Below are positions 44,808 through 53,954 of a stretch of 64,000 nucleotides of DNA, in pieces (positions within the stretch are counted from its first letter, which is position 1; each line of letters begins with the position of its first letter). The position numbers were made by a program, and so were the translations under genes. Source of the DNA: Aureisphaera sp963669405 (GTDB taxonomy: Bacteria; Bacteroidota; Bacteroidia; Flavobacteriales; Flavobacteriaceae); assembly GCA_963669405.2 (NCBI GenBank), contig CAXXHF010000002.1, positions 558,001 through 622,000 of the forward strand, given 5' to 3'. The notes under the pieces were generated by a model that did no database searches, was not told where the DNA came from, and saw only the letters and a list, made by a program, of their open reading frames with translations.

Positions 44808-45998
44808 TTAAGAATAACTATTGGTTAAAATTAGCTTAAAAACATATAACAAGCCAGATAAAAAATGAACTACGAATAATCCGACTATAATCAGCTCTTT
44901 TCTGGACCATGAAAATTTAGAAAGAAATTTCGGAACGAAAAAAGCTGCAATACTTAAGAACAAGACATAGCAACAAATTACATTTTGCCAAGTAAAATTA
45001 CCATGTGCCGCTCTAGGCCCCGTTTCGATAACGAAACCTGATAGTAACAATCCTGCAATCATTAACATGAGCGCATATAAAAAGGGCTTAAATTTTAAAA
45101 TCTCTCTGTATAATATGATAGAACCGATAGGTAATGCGAACGATAAAACAAAGGAAAAAGGTATGAGCCAGTAGGGTATAAAAAAGGAATAGACTTTAAA
45201 AGGAGCACTGAGTGAAACACCGCTTTCCCCTCCCTGAATAGAACCTTGGTTAAGTTTGTAAATAAGATAATATTGAAGCAATATAAGTCCGCCACCAACA
45301 ATAAGTGGAATAAGCTTTACAAACATTCCTTTTATAGTATCTTTTTTAAATTCCCAAACGATAAAAAGGAAGGTCACGGGTAAGTAACAAAATATAAAAG
45401 AGGGTTTAATTGCAATGTTGATTATAACCAATAAAGCAACAATGAAAATCTTCTTGAAATTCAATTTGTTTTCCGAAGAGAACAGTTCCAGTTGTTTCCA
45501 AAAAAGAAGTATGGCAAAAGGAAACAATAAGATGGATGTGGAATTATGCCAAACCAAGGGTACTATTTTACCCAAATACATCTTCTTTAAAAAGACCAAA
45601 GAAACTGGGTCTGGAATGGCAAAACAAAAGAAAAGGGCTAAGACAATTAGCTTAATTTTTAACTCAAGGGAATTGTCATTCTTTACAATAAAATAGGATT
45701 TTATAAACTTTTTGGAAATAGTGTATTTAAAAACAACAGCCAACGATAGCAGTAGGACTGCTGCTGGGTACATAAAAATGATCTTACTACTAAACCCAGA
45801 TAATAGATTTATTAGGAAATAGAATAAAAAATTGGGCGGATAGGATATTACCCCTGAGTTTATTCTTTTTACAAAATCCAGATGTGCTTGCGTATCTGTT
45901 GCAACGTAATTTAAGAGGTATGAAAACAAAAGGGCACTGAATACGAACAAGAAAATAATGTCGAAGTATTTGTAAAGTTTCCCTTTTAAAAAATCCAT
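44808..45998 (-). CDS. Polytopic membrane protein of unknown function
   Basis: The 396-residue protein has about 10-11 membrane helices with short lysine-rich cytoplasmic loops. An early periplasmic segment reads VATDTQAHLDFVKRINSG (about 32-49), with acidic and His residues where GT-C enzymes often have catalytic groups. It could be a GT-C glycosyltransferase or a second polymerase. It is not a typical Wzx flippase, which has a more regular 12-14 helix MATE-like pattern. It lies between the sialic-acid genes and the GtrB-like gene. Confidence 0.55.
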   Translation of the reverse strand: MDFLKGKLYKYFDIIFLFVFSALLFSYLLNYVATDTQAHLDFVKRINSGVISYPPNFLFYFLINLLSGFSSKIIFMYPAAVLLLSLAVVFKYTISKKFIKSYFIVKNDNSLELKIKLIVLALFFCFAIPDPVSLVFLKKMYLGKIVPLVWHNSTSILLFPFAILLFWKQLELFSSENKLNFKKIFIVALLVIINIAIKPSFIFCYLPVTFLFIVWEFKKDTIKGMFVKLIPLIVGGGLILLQYYLIYKLNQGSIQGGESGVSLSAPFKVYSFFIPYWLIPFSFVLSFALPIGSIILYREILKFKPFLYALMLMIAGLLLSGFVIETGPRAAHGNFTWQNVICCYVLFLSIAAFFVPKFLSKFSWSRKELIIVGLFVVHFLSGLLYVFKLILTNSYS

Positions 45999-46025
45999 TG
46001 TTTCAATTGGTTAACGATTATGGTT

Positions 46026-46706
46026 TTATAATTTTCTCACAAGCGCTTCGGCTTTTTTCCAGTCCTTTTGGGTATCTATATTAACATGACGTTCCGGGTC
46101 CAATTCAATATACCCCATTCGTTCTCCAAAAAAGGAATTTTCTTCCTGCAAAACTTTTGTCTTAGTAATATATATGGCACCATCTCGAATATAAGCCTTG
46201 GGCAATTCCTGACGCCTTTTAATGATCTGTTGCTCCCCCGTTGCAATGCGCAAAACCCCTTCCTTTTCTTCAAAAACCCAATGTGGGTTGTATTGATGGG
46301 GAACTTCCTGAACAGAAACCAAACTATCAGAACCCAATTTCAAGAATCTTTCTATGGCCTTATCAATATCCGCTGATGTGCGAAAAGGGGTGGTTACCTG
46401 TAATAGACATACGGCATCATAGTTTTCTGGCAAGGTTTCCAATGCATGCTGTACCACTTCTAAAGAACCTGCGGTGTCCGATGCCAAATGATCAGGACGT
46501 TTAAAAGGAACTGCTACGCCAAGATTTTCTGCCATCTTCATAAGGTTATCATCTTCGGAAGAAAAAATCACAGATGAAAGCAATTTAGAACCTAAAGCTG
46601 CTTCTATCGTATATTGCATAAGGGGTTTGCCTCCTAGCAATTTTTGGTTTTTATGAGGAATCCCTTTACTTCCTGCACGAGCAGGTATGATACCTAAAAG
46701 CTTCAT
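46026..46706 (-). CDS. neuA: CMP-sialic acid synthetase family cytidylyltransferase
   Basis: From ATG 46706 (226 residues) it opens KLLGIIPARAGSKGIPHKNQ, the exact signature of acylneuraminate cytidylyltransferases. SSEDDNLMKMAENLGV and LLQVTTPFRTSADIDKAIER follow. It activates a nonulosonic acid with CTP before transfer. The start overlaps the neuC stop by one base (TGATG). The sequence does not by itself separate N-acetylneuraminate from legionaminate or related sugars. Confidence 0.92.
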   Translation of the reverse strand: MKLLGIIPARAGSKGIPHKNQKLLGGKPLMQYTIEAALGSKLLSSVIFSSEDDNLMKMAENLGVAVPFKRPDHLASDTAGSLEVVQHALETLPENYDAVCLLQVTTPFRTSADIDKAIERFLKLGSDSLVSVQEVPHQYNPHWVFEEKEGVLRIATGEQQIIKRRQELPKAYIRDGAIYITKTKVLQEENSFFGERMGYIELDPERHVNIDTQKDWKKAEALVRKL

Positions 46707-47866
46707 CAATAAGTGATGGTTTTATGAAAACGAAGTTCTATATCTGAAAGAATATCTGCTATTTTCTGACCACTATCCCCTTTTCCATAGATCGTACTAG
46801 ATTCATCTTTTGGAGTTTCTAATTGATGGGTGATAGCGTCAAGTATTTCCTTTTTGTCATAACTAACATCAATGACATTGTCCCCACGCAACCTACGGTT
46901 TTGTCGTGTCCCAATATTAACTACTGGCACACCCAAAAAGGAGCATTCCCTAATACCAACACTGCTATTACCTACTAAGCATTTTCCGTTTACCAACAGA
47001 CGTAAAAAGTCGTTGGGTTCCATATTCTTGAAAAAACGGATGTTTTTAGGATTGTGCTTTTCACGATATGATCTAATCCCATTAGAGGTGCCATCTGCAC
47101 CGGCATCTACATTAGGCCAAAACCAAAAGGTAGGAACTCCTATTTCATCTATTACCTCCAAGGTTTTGGTAACATCTGTCTTTGCTTGATTGTATTCTGT
47201 GGTAACGGGATGTTGCATTACTACGATATAACCTTCTTCTAGTGGAAAAGAGGCTCCAACACCGCCATATTTTTGAAAAGGATCGAAATCCAATTTAGGT
47301 TTTTGCTGTACCTGAGCGGCTAAATCTATAGAAGGGCATCCCGTATTGAACACATAGTGTTCGTTCTCCCCCATTTTAATAACACGGTTTTTGGCATCTT
47401 CTGAAGTTACGAAATGAATATCTGCCAATTTGGTATTGGCATGGCGTACTTTTTCATCAATATTACCGGTTACCTCTCCTCCTTGTAAATGAATGAGTGG
47501 TATATTTTGATACGCCGCTGCAATGGAAGTTGCAATGGTTTCAAAACGATCTGCAATGGTTAAAACTGCATCGGGTTGTAAATTATAAAAGACATTGGCC
47601 AATTCCATCACTCCAAGCCCTGTAGTCTTTGCCATGGCTGTTTTGTTTTCCCCTTCCAAAACCATGAATACTTTTTCATTGATGGTAAATCCATCCCTTT
47701 CAATAAAATCAACAGCATTACCATAACGATCCAATAAGGCAGAACCAGCAACTACTAATTGTAATTCAAGTTTAGGATGATCTTTAATGGCCTGTAATAC
47801 TGTTTTCACTCTGCTATAAGAAGGTCTAGCAGTTATTACAGCACATATTTTTCTATGGTTGTTCAT
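46706..47866 (-). CDS. neuC: UDP-N-acetylglucosamine 2-epimerase (hydrolysing)
   Basis: The 386-residue GT-B-like epimerase opens RKICAVITARPSYSRVKTVL and has ADRFETIATSIAAAYQNIPL, HLQGGEVTGNIDEKVRHANT, and the C-terminal GNSSVGIRECSFLGVPVVNI region. The NeuC branch turns UDP-GlcNAc into ManNAc and UDP. The LegG branch does the same to a diacetamido sugar and looks very similar. No legB- or legC-like partners sit beside it, so the ManNAc role is favoured. It begins where neuB ends, with no gap. Confidence 0.9.
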   Translation of the reverse strand: MNNHRKICAVITARPSYSRVKTVLQAIKDHPKLELQLVVAGSALLDRYGNAVDFIERDGFTINEKVFMVLEGENKTAMAKTTGLGVMELANVFYNLQPDAVLTIADRFETIATSIAAAYQNIPLIHLQGGEVTGNIDEKVRHANTKLADIHFVTSEDAKNRVIKMGENEHYVFNTGCPSIDLAAQVQQKPKLDFDPFQKYGGVGASFPLEEGYIVVMQHPVTTEYNQAKTDVTKTLEVIDEIGVPTFWFWPNVDAGADGTSNGIRSYREKHNPKNIRFFKNMEPNDFLRLLVNGKCLVGNSSVGIRECSFLGVPVVNIGTRQNRRLRGDNVIDVSYDKKEILDAITHQLETPKDESSTIYGKGDSGQKIADILSDIELRFHKTITY

Positions 47867-48865
47867 CTATTCTATATCATCTTGGGTCAAAAAATCCCAT
47901 GGTTTCATGGACCTAACTAGTTTCTTTCCAATTACTTCCCGAAAAAGAGCCGCATCAATTCCATGGCCTTTTGGTTTTTTAGATTCTAAATCACCGAAAG
48001 TCAACACATGACCTTTAGCCAAAGCTTTATTTACAGAAAGAGATTTTTCAAAAATATCCTTCAAATCTGTAAAAGCGGTATTATCTTTTTTATCAATAGG
48101 ATGTTTAATTGCCTTGGCAATAGCATTGACGCTCTCCACCAGTTCTTTGGTTTCAGAAATTGTAAGGGATGACGTCACATCTGGGCCGAACATATTTTTA
48201 TCAAATACCACATGAAATTCCACAATCTCCGCTCCCAATGCAACGGCAGCTATACCAGCAGCTATATTTCCTGAATGATCTGAAAACCCAATAGGAACCT
48301 GATAGCGTGATTTCATTTCCTGAATCACATTCAATCCATATTGTTCTGGTTGTGTAGGGTAGCTGGTTGTACATTGTAAGATGGATAGATCTACATCGTA
48401 TTCCTTTAAAAAGGTAACCGCTCCATCCAATTCTTCATAAGAGCTCATTCCACTGGACAGTATGATGGGCTTTCCTGTTTCTGCTACTTTTTGCAACAAT
48501 AGGAAATTAGTCACTTCCCCGCTTCCAATTTTATAAACCTCAACACCTGCTTTTTCCAAAATATCTACAGCTGTATTACTAAATGGGCTACATATAAAAG
48601 TGAGGCCCAATTCCTTACAGTGCTTTCCAACACCTATCCACTGCTCTTGGGTAAATTCCATGCGTTTCCAATAATCGAAACGTGTTTCGTCCTGTTCAGA
48701 AAACTTCACGCGGAATGGTTCATGAATACTGCTTTCTGCAGTTGCTATATGCGCTTGAAATTTAATGGCTGTGGCTCCAGTTTTAGCTACAGCATCTATA
48801 TAAGCATGCAACATTCCTAAGCTGCCTTCGTGGGCTTGTCCTATTTCAGCAATGGTAGTGATCAA
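47867..48865 (-). CDS. neuB: N-acetylneuraminate (sialic acid) synthase
   Basis: The 332-residue enzyme starts at TTG 48865 (MITTIAEIGQAHEGSLG), since no ATG fits the conserved opening. The TIM-barrel has KIGSGEVTNFLLLQKVAETG, ILSSGMSSYEEL and LQCTTSYPTQPEQYGLNVI; the last 55 residues are the antifreeze-like SAF domain (KGHVLTFGDLESKKPKGHGI). It condenses phosphoenolpyruvate with ManNAc or a similar sugar. It appears to have its own promoter and leads the neuB-neuC-neuA run. Confidence 0.93.
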   Translation of the reverse strand: MITTIAEIGQAHEGSLGMLHAYIDAVAKTGATAIKFQAHIATAESSIHEPFRVKFSEQDETRFDYWKRMEFTQEQWIGVGKHCKELGLTFICSPFSNTAVDILEKAGVEVYKIGSGEVTNFLLLQKVAETGKPIILSSGMSSYEELDGAVTFLKEYDVDLSILQCTTSYPTQPEQYGLNVIQEMKSRYQVPIGFSDHSGNIAAGIAAVALGAEIVEFHVVFDKNMFGPDVTSSLTISETKELVESVNAIAKAIKHPIDKKDNTAFTDLKDIFEKSLSVNKALAKGHVLTFGDLESKKPKGHGIDAALFREVIGKKLVRSMKPWDFLTQDDIE

Positions 48866-48892
48866 AGAAAAAGTAAAAGTTGATTAGGTTCT

Positions 48893-48925
48893 CAAAGGTA
48901 CTATTTTTTGGGAATGCCTTACCAA
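48893..48925 (-). promoter_or_regulatory. Internal promoter ahead of neuB
   Basis: On the minus strand: TTG at 48925-48923, a 22-base spacer and TACCTTTG at 48900-48893, an exact TAnnTTTG match. It ends 27 bases before the neuB start and overlaps the end of the sulfotransferase remnant. Confidence 0.6.
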
Positions 48926-49074
48926 TTGGTTTCTGAATAAAAATACGGCCCTATATTAAAGAAGTCATGAACGTAATGAACTTTAAGTGATGTACTTATT
49001 ATTTTACCTGCCCAGGTAGAGCCAGACTTATGGGCGCCAGTAATTAATATAGGTTTCTTTTTACCTAATCTCAT
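48919..49074 (-). pseudogene. N-terminal remnant of a sulfotransferase gene
   Basis: A 51-residue frame starts at 49074 in a TAATG overlap with the GT2 stop upstream, just as a real operon gene would. It reads KKPILITGAHKSGSTWAGK (about 6-24), which is the 5'-phosphosulfate-binding loop of PAPS sulfotransferases, then VHYVHDFFNIG and a stop. Intact enzymes of this kind have about 250-300 residues, so the remaining four-fifths are missing. The 53 bases between this stop and neuB have no room for the rest. The fragment cannot be active as a sulfotransferase. Confidence 0.75.
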
Positions 49075-50087
49075 TAGTACAATTTGGCTTCTTTTTTAGA
49101 CAACCCTTTTCGTTTCAAAAACCATTTCCAAATAGGTCTTCTAAGCAAAAATTTATGATAAATAAATCTTTGTATGGTATCTAAAAAAGTTCTCTTGGTA
49201 GGCTTAGCAAGCTCTGGTTTCACTTTACATTCTCCTGAGTCCAATTCATTTAAGGCTTTTGGCATCCAATCTTCTACTACATTTCCCATATGGTAGGCTA
49301 GATTTTTTGCTGTTGCTAACCGCCAGTATCCCCTATCTGAAACGGGTTGGTCTAAAAATGGACGATCGCTTTTTGGATCCAGTTTATATGGAGTATAATG
49401 TTCCTTTATGGGAGTAAATACTTCCCTTCTATAAGTTGCCACAAAATGGCCAGCTCCCAACACTGCTTTTACAGAATCTGTTGTTATGGTAAGGTAGTTC
49501 TCTAGATGTACTTTTTTATAAAAATTCTCATTTTCTATACTCCTTGCAAAGTCTAAAAGTGCTTGGGGATCTTCTGGGGTTGTGAATTGTAGTTTTCCTG
49601 AAAACAAATATTTCATTATAGGGCCATAGGTATGATACTTCAACAATTTAGGAATGGGAACTGGAGAAACAAATCCTGCCTTAGGAAACGCATTGAAAAC
49701 CCTATAGGTTTCTTCTTGCCATCCTGATAAAAAGAGTACATCTGCATCGGTAATGGTAACTAACGGAAAAGAGTGCCCAGATACTCCTTTAAAAACAGCA
49801 TTAATCTTTCCTATATTATCTGTGGTAATAAGTTCCTGTAGCTTCCCTTCTTCTTGTAATGATTTTAAAAATTTGGAAACCTCGGTACAGCTCCCATTAT
49901 CTACTATCGTAAAATAGGTTTTCTCATGACAGGTCCTGAACAAGGATTCTAAACAGAACTTAAAAATGGAAAAGCTATCTTTAAAATATCCTTCTTGGTT
50001 AGGTATATATACAGGGATAATGATCTGATGATAGAACGCTTGTTCTTCACTCTTTACATTTTTCTGTGGATTTACCCCTATTCTCAT
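49074..50087 (-). CDS. GT2-like glycosyltransferase
   Basis: The 337-residue protein is a GT-A fold member. It has HQIIIPVYIPNQEGYFKDSF at about 20-39, FTIVDNGSCTEVSKFLKSL, then the metal site PLVTITDADVLFLSG (TDAD). A Trp/Arg-rich, basic C-terminus (about 300-335) may touch the membrane. The long insert between about 150 and 240 sets it apart from the shorter GT2 enzymes of the locus. Its start immediately follows the stop of the GT2 gene upstream. Confidence 0.85.
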   Translation of the reverse strand: MRIGVNPQKNVKSEEQAFYHQIIIPVYIPNQEGYFKDSFSIFKFCLESLFRTCHEKTYFTIVDNGSCTEVSKFLKSLQEEGKLQELITTDNIGKINAVFKGVSGHSFPLVTITDADVLFLSGWQEETYRVFNAFPKAGFVSPVPIPKLLKYHTYGPIMKYLFSGKLQFTTPEDPQALLDFARSIENENFYKKVHLENYLTITTDSVKAVLGAGHFVATYRREVFTPIKEHYTPYKLDPKSDRPFLDQPVSDRGYWRLATAKNLAYHMGNVVEDWMPKALNELDSGECKVKPELAKPTKRTFLDTIQRFIYHKFLLRRPIWKWFLKRKGLSKKEAKLY

Positions 50088-50960
50088 TTACACCTTAAAA
50101 TAATGACTTAAACAATATTGTGGTCTAATATAAACATCCCAAGAACTAATTTTCTTAGGGTTATCTTGGTATACTAAATTCCAGTTACGAATAGCTTGTC
50201 GTAACAAATGTATCGAAATGCGATGTAAGACCCATGGGTTTGCCACTCCCATCTTTTTAAAATTATGAATCATTTTCTCCTCTATGCCTACGTACTTTTT
50301 GCGCTGCCTGGACAGTCGAGTAGCATCACTAAATTCTCGATAATAGGCTAAGGTATCGTTTATGTACTCAATTTTTCGTTGATAAAACAAACGTTGATAA
50401 AAATCTATGTCTTCTCCTACTTTTATAGTTTCATCAAAACATAAATGAGTACTAAAAACCTTCTTTCTAATCAATGGTGTTGGTGATTTTACTACCCACG
50501 TTCCCAATGCATTCCAAAATACATTTCCAGACCTGCTTTGCGCTTTGTTATTTGAAGCTCCAATTATTTTGCCTGTGGGTTTTCCAGATTCATCCACTAC
50601 CATCGCTGCTGAATGCACTAAATCGATCTCTTTATTTTTTACCAATTGAGCCACTTGCTTTTCCAACTTATCTTCTCGCCAAAAATCATCGTCATCCAAA
50701 AAAGCGATATAATCCCCTTTGGCCTTAGACACACCAAAATTACGTGCCGAAGACAATCCTCCATTTTCCTTATAATAATAATTGCATTTTTCAAATCGAT
50801 CACAAAAATCTTTGGCATAAGGGACTGAAGAACCATCATCCACCACAAGGATTTCAATATGTGTATAGGTTTGATTTACTACACTTTCAATAGCTTGAAG
50901 TAAATAAGTGTCTCTATTATAGGTGGGAATAATAACACTTACCAAGGGTTGTTTTTCCAT
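50088..50960 (-). CDS. Glycosyltransferase family 2
   Basis: The 290-residue enzyme opens VSVIIPTYNRDTYLLQAIES and has the donor-metal motif YIAFLDDDDFWREDKL (DDDD near 90). EILVVDDGSS lies between them. The acceptor side has GEDIDFYQRLFYQRKIEYI. No membrane helix is present. It lies 6 bases after the NSGD-type GT2 gene, within the block that ends with the GDP-fucose genes upstream, so a fucosyl role is possible but unproved. Confidence 0.9.
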   Translation of the reverse strand: MEKQPLVSVIIPTYNRDTYLLQAIESVVNQTYTHIEILVVDDGSSVPYAKDFCDRFEKCNYYYKENGGLSSARNFGVSKAKGDYIAFLDDDDFWREDKLEKQVAQLVKNKEIDLVHSAAMVVDESGKPTGKIIGASNNKAQSRSGNVFWNALGTWVVKSPTPLIRKKVFSTHLCFDETIKVGEDIDFYQRLFYQRKIEYINDTLAYYREFSDATRLSRQRKKYVGIEEKMIHNFKKMGVANPWVLHRISIHLLRQAIRNWNLVYQDNPKKISSWDVYIRPQYCLSHYFKV

Positions 50961-50966
50961 GCAGTG

Positions 50967-51743
50967 CTATTTAAACAGTTTATGTTTTAAACGCTGTAAG
51001 AGTCCTTTGGGTGTTTGCTTTTTTAAAGCAGCAATTTCTATATAGGCTTCTTTTAATGCCTTCATATCTTCAAAATACACCCCATAAAATTCTTTATGCA
51101 AACGCTCATCTTCTTCTTTCTTTTGGGCATAAAACTCTGTGGAATTGCTCGTTCCTTGTAAATCGAAAATAACCAAAGGATAGCGTAGGTGCTGAAATTT
51201 AAAATGTCCACTTAAAAAACACTTTAAATAGAATGCCCTATCTGCCGAAACTTTGTACGATTCGTCATAGCCTCCCATCATATCAAACACTCTTTTATGA
51301 AAAAATGTACTTTGGTGTGGTAATGAGGTTTTCATGAAGTAATACGGGGTAATATGATCTGCGAATATTTTTTCGCCTTTTTCATATTTATAGTCTCCAT
51401 ATACGATATCGCCTTCAAAATTTGGGTGACTTAAAAACTCTTGCAATGATTTTTCATTGTACAATACATCGCCACTATTCAGAAAAAAAAGATATTCTCC
51501 ATTAGCCTTTTGTATTCCCTTATTCTGGGCATGGAATATCCCATTATCTGGCTCGCTTACCCAATAGGTAATAAGTTCTTCTTTAGATTGAAGAAACTCT
51601 TTACCTCCGTCCGTGGACCCTCCATCAATAACTAAAAGTTCATAGTCTTGAAAGGTCTGCTTTTTAACAGAGTCAAGAGTTGCCTGTAACCCGGCAAGGT
51701 TATTATAGTTTATAGTGATTATGGATACTTTAGGAGTGCCCAT
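50967..51743 (-). CDS. Glycosyltransferase family 2 (NSGD type)
   Basis: In this 258-residue enzyme the usual DxD is replaced by YLFFLNSGDVLYNE (NSGD). This is the form seen in WcaE-like enzymes. The start is VSIITINYNNLAGLQATLDS, the middle has WVSEPDNGIFHAQNKGIQKA, and the acceptor region has LPHQSTFFHKRVFDMMGGYD. It is a clear paralogue of the gene at 55960-56787, sharing NYNN, SEPD and HQST. It lies 3 bases after fcl. Confidence 0.9.
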   Translation of the reverse strand: MGTPKVSIITINYNNLAGLQATLDSVKKQTFQDYELLVIDGGSTDGGKEFLQSKEELITYWVSEPDNGIFHAQNKGIQKANGEYLFFLNSGDVLYNEKSLQEFLSHPNFEGDIVYGDYKYEKGEKIFADHITPYYFMKTSLPHQSTFFHKRVFDMMGGYDESYKVSADRAFYLKCFLSGHFKFQHLRYPLVIFDLQGTSNSTEFYAQKKEEDERLHKEFYGVYFEDMKALKEAYIEIAALKKQTPKGLLQRLKHKLFK

Positions 51744-51746
51744 AGT

Positions 51747-52820
51747 TTAGGTTTGATACCAATCGTACATTTGCTGAATACCTTCTTTTAAAGAAACCGC
51801 TGCTTTCCAGCCCATTTCATTAATCTTGGAAACATCGGTTAATTTTCTAAAAGTACCGTCCGGTTTATCTTCATTAAAATAAAAATCGCCTTCAAAGCCT
51901 ACAATATCTTTTATTAAATACACCAAATCTCTTATGGTAATATCGCTTCCCGTCCCAATGTTTACATGGGTGTTTCGTATTTCTTTTTTTGCGTCTTTTT
52001 GAGGTGCTTCGTAATGATCCATGAGAAAAACACAGGCTTTTGCCATATCTTCTACCCATAAAAATTCACGCATGGGTTTTCCCGTTCCCCAAACTTCTAC
52101 TTGAACACTATCTTGTTTTGAAATACCAAAAGTTGCCAATACATCCAGTATTTGTTTTTCTGAAGCACTTCCATCAACGCCATTGATAGGTAGTTTGTTT
52201 AGGTCATTTCTCAAAGAATCCCAATCTCCATGCTGCAATGCATTTCCCAAATGTATTTTACGCAATAAGGCAGGCAATACATGCGCTTTCTCCAAATCGA
52301 AATTATCATTTACCCCGTAAAGATTGGTAGGCATGGCAGAGATAAAATTTGTCCCGTATTGTAAATTATAACTTTCGCACAGTTTTATTCCAGCAATCTT
52401 AGCAATGGCATAAGGTTCATTGGTATACTCCAACACATCAGTAAGTAAATAATCCTCTCTAATGGGTTGTGGTGCATTTTTAGGGTATATACAGGTACTT
52501 CCTAGAAACAATAACTTCTTTGCATGATTAAGATAACTCTGGTGAATGATATTATTCTGTATCATTAAATTATCATACAAAAACTCTCCACGATAGGTAT
52601 TGTTGGCTCCAATCCCACCAACCTTAGCAGCAGCCACATAAACAAATTCGGGTTTCTCTGCTTGAAAAAAATCGGACACAGCTTTTGCATCACGAAGGTC
52701 TAACTCCTTGCTGGTTCTTAGAACTAAATTTTGATAGCCTTCTGCTTTCAGTTGACGAACAATGGCACTTCCCACCAATCCACGATGGCCTGCCACATAT
52801 ATCTTACTATCCTTATTCAT
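51747..52820 (-). CDS. fcl: GDP-L-fucose synthase
   Basis: This 357-residue short-chain dehydrogenase has KIYVAGHRGLVGSAIVRQLK as the NADPH loop, LGSTCIYPKNAPQPIREDYL and the catalytic Tyr-Lys in NEPYAIAKIAGIKLCE. An extra loop of about 40 residues after residue 190 (PINGVDGSASEKQIL) is common in Bacteroidota versions. It epimerises and reduces the Gmd product to GDP-L-fucose. It is separated from gmd by 3 bases. Confidence 0.95.
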   Translation of the reverse strand: MNKDSKIYVAGHRGLVGSAIVRQLKAEGYQNLVLRTSKELDLRDAKAVSDFFQAEKPEFVYVAAAKVGGIGANNTYRGEFLYDNLMIQNNIIHQSYLNHAKKLLFLGSTCIYPKNAPQPIREDYLLTDVLEYTNEPYAIAKIAGIKLCESYNLQYGTNFISAMPTNLYGVNDNFDLEKAHVLPALLRKIHLGNALQHGDWDSLRNDLNKLPINGVDGSASEKQILDVLATFGISKQDSVQVEVWGTGKPMREFLWVEDMAKACVFLMDHYEAPQKDAKKEIRNTHVNIGTGSDITIRDLVYLIKDIVGFEGDFYFNEDKPDGTFRKLTDVSKINEMGWKAAVSLKEGIQQMYDWYQT

Positions 52821-52823
52821 ACT

Positions 52824-53936
52824 TTATTCGAAGTAATTTAGTGTATTGTACCCACCTTCTTTAAGATATTGTTCTTTTTGCATGAGTCTGATATCGCTTT
52901 CCATCATTTCTTTGACCAAATCTTCAAGTTCATAATGGGTAACCCATCCTAATTTTTCTTTAGCTTTGGTAGCATCTCCTATCAATAGATCCACTTCCGT
53001 AGGTCTAAAATAAGCAGGGTCTACTTCCAATACCAGTGTACCAACAGGGAGCGGGAAACGCTCGTCTTTAGCTTCTGCCACATATGCTTTTTCATCTACT
53101 CCGCTTCCTTCAAAACGCAAGGTCACTCCTATATGGGAAAATGACATTTTTATAAAATCGCGAACAGTCGTGGTTTTACCGGTGGCTATAACCCAATCCT
53201 CTGCTTCATCAGCTTGTAGTATCATCCACATCATACGAACATAGTCCTTGGCATGTCCCCAATCACGTTTAGCATCTAAGTTACCGATGTATAGTTTTTC
53301 TTGAAGCCCCAGCGCAATTTTTGCCGTAGCACGGGTTATTTTACGGGTTACAAAAGTTTCTCCACGTACTGGTGATTCATGGTTGAAGAGAATCCCGTTA
53401 CAAGCAAAAATACCATAGGCTTCTCTATAATTGACAGTGGCCCAATAGGCATAAAGCTTGGCTACACCGTAAGGGCTACGGGGATAGAATGGAGTCTCTT
53501 CGGTCTGAGGGATTTCCTGTACTTTACCATATAATTCTGAGGTAGATGCCTGATAAACTTTTGTCTTGCCTTCAAGACCTAAAAACCGAACGGCTTCCAA
53601 TATTCTAAGAGCACCAATTCCATCTGCATTGGCGGTGTATTCTGGAATCTGAAATGAAACGCCTACATGGCTCATGGCGGCCAAATTATAGATCTCATCT
53701 GGTTTAATCTCGTTGATGATTCTGATTAGGTTTGTACTATCGGTCATATCCCCATAGTGTAAAATAAAATTTCTGTCTGAAGTATGAGGATCCTGGTATA
53801 AATGGTCAATACGGTCCGTATTAAAAAGGGAGGCCCTTCTTTTAAGTCCATGAACAATGTACCCTTTCTTCAATAAAAACTCACTGAGATAGGCGCCATC
53901 CTGACCAGTGATTCCTGTAATAAATGCTACTTTCAT
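52824..53936 (-). CDS. gmd: GDP-mannose 4,6-dehydratase
   Basis: This 370-residue enzyme opens VAFITGITGQDGAYLSEFLL, followed by HGLKRRASLFNTDRIDHLYQ, the active-site region YQASTSELYGKVQEIPQTE and SPYGVAKLYAYWATVNYREA (Tyr-x3-Lys). It dehydrates GDP-mannose to GDP-4-keto-6-deoxymannose. Genes that make GDP-mannose (manB, manC) are not in the window. The start is 18 bases after the GT4 gene. Confidence 0.96.
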   Translation of the reverse strand: MKVAFITGITGQDGAYLSEFLLKKGYIVHGLKRRASLFNTDRIDHLYQDPHTSDRNFILHYGDMTDSTNLIRIINEIKPDEIYNLAAMSHVGVSFQIPEYTANADGIGALRILEAVRFLGLEGKTKVYQASTSELYGKVQEIPQTEETPFYPRSPYGVAKLYAYWATVNYREAYGIFACNGILFNHESPVRGETFVTRKITRATAKIALGLQEKLYIGNLDAKRDWGHAKDYVRMMWMILQADEAEDWVIATGKTTTVRDFIKMSFSHIGVTLRFEGSGVDEKAYVAEAKDERFPLPVGTLVLEVDPAYFRPTEVDLLIGDATKAKEKLGWVTHYELEDLVKEMMESDIRLMQKEQYLKEGGYNTLNYFE

Positions 53937-53954
53937 AGTTGGTTGTTCTAGTTT

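Noticed and set aside
42072..48865. Legionaminic or pseudaminic acid pathway from the aminotransferase, acetyltransferase and neuB-neuC-neuA genes together
   Set aside because: The aminotransferase matches WecE rather than LegC or PseC, and no dehydratase of the LegB or PseB type is present, so two separate sugar pathways are more likely.
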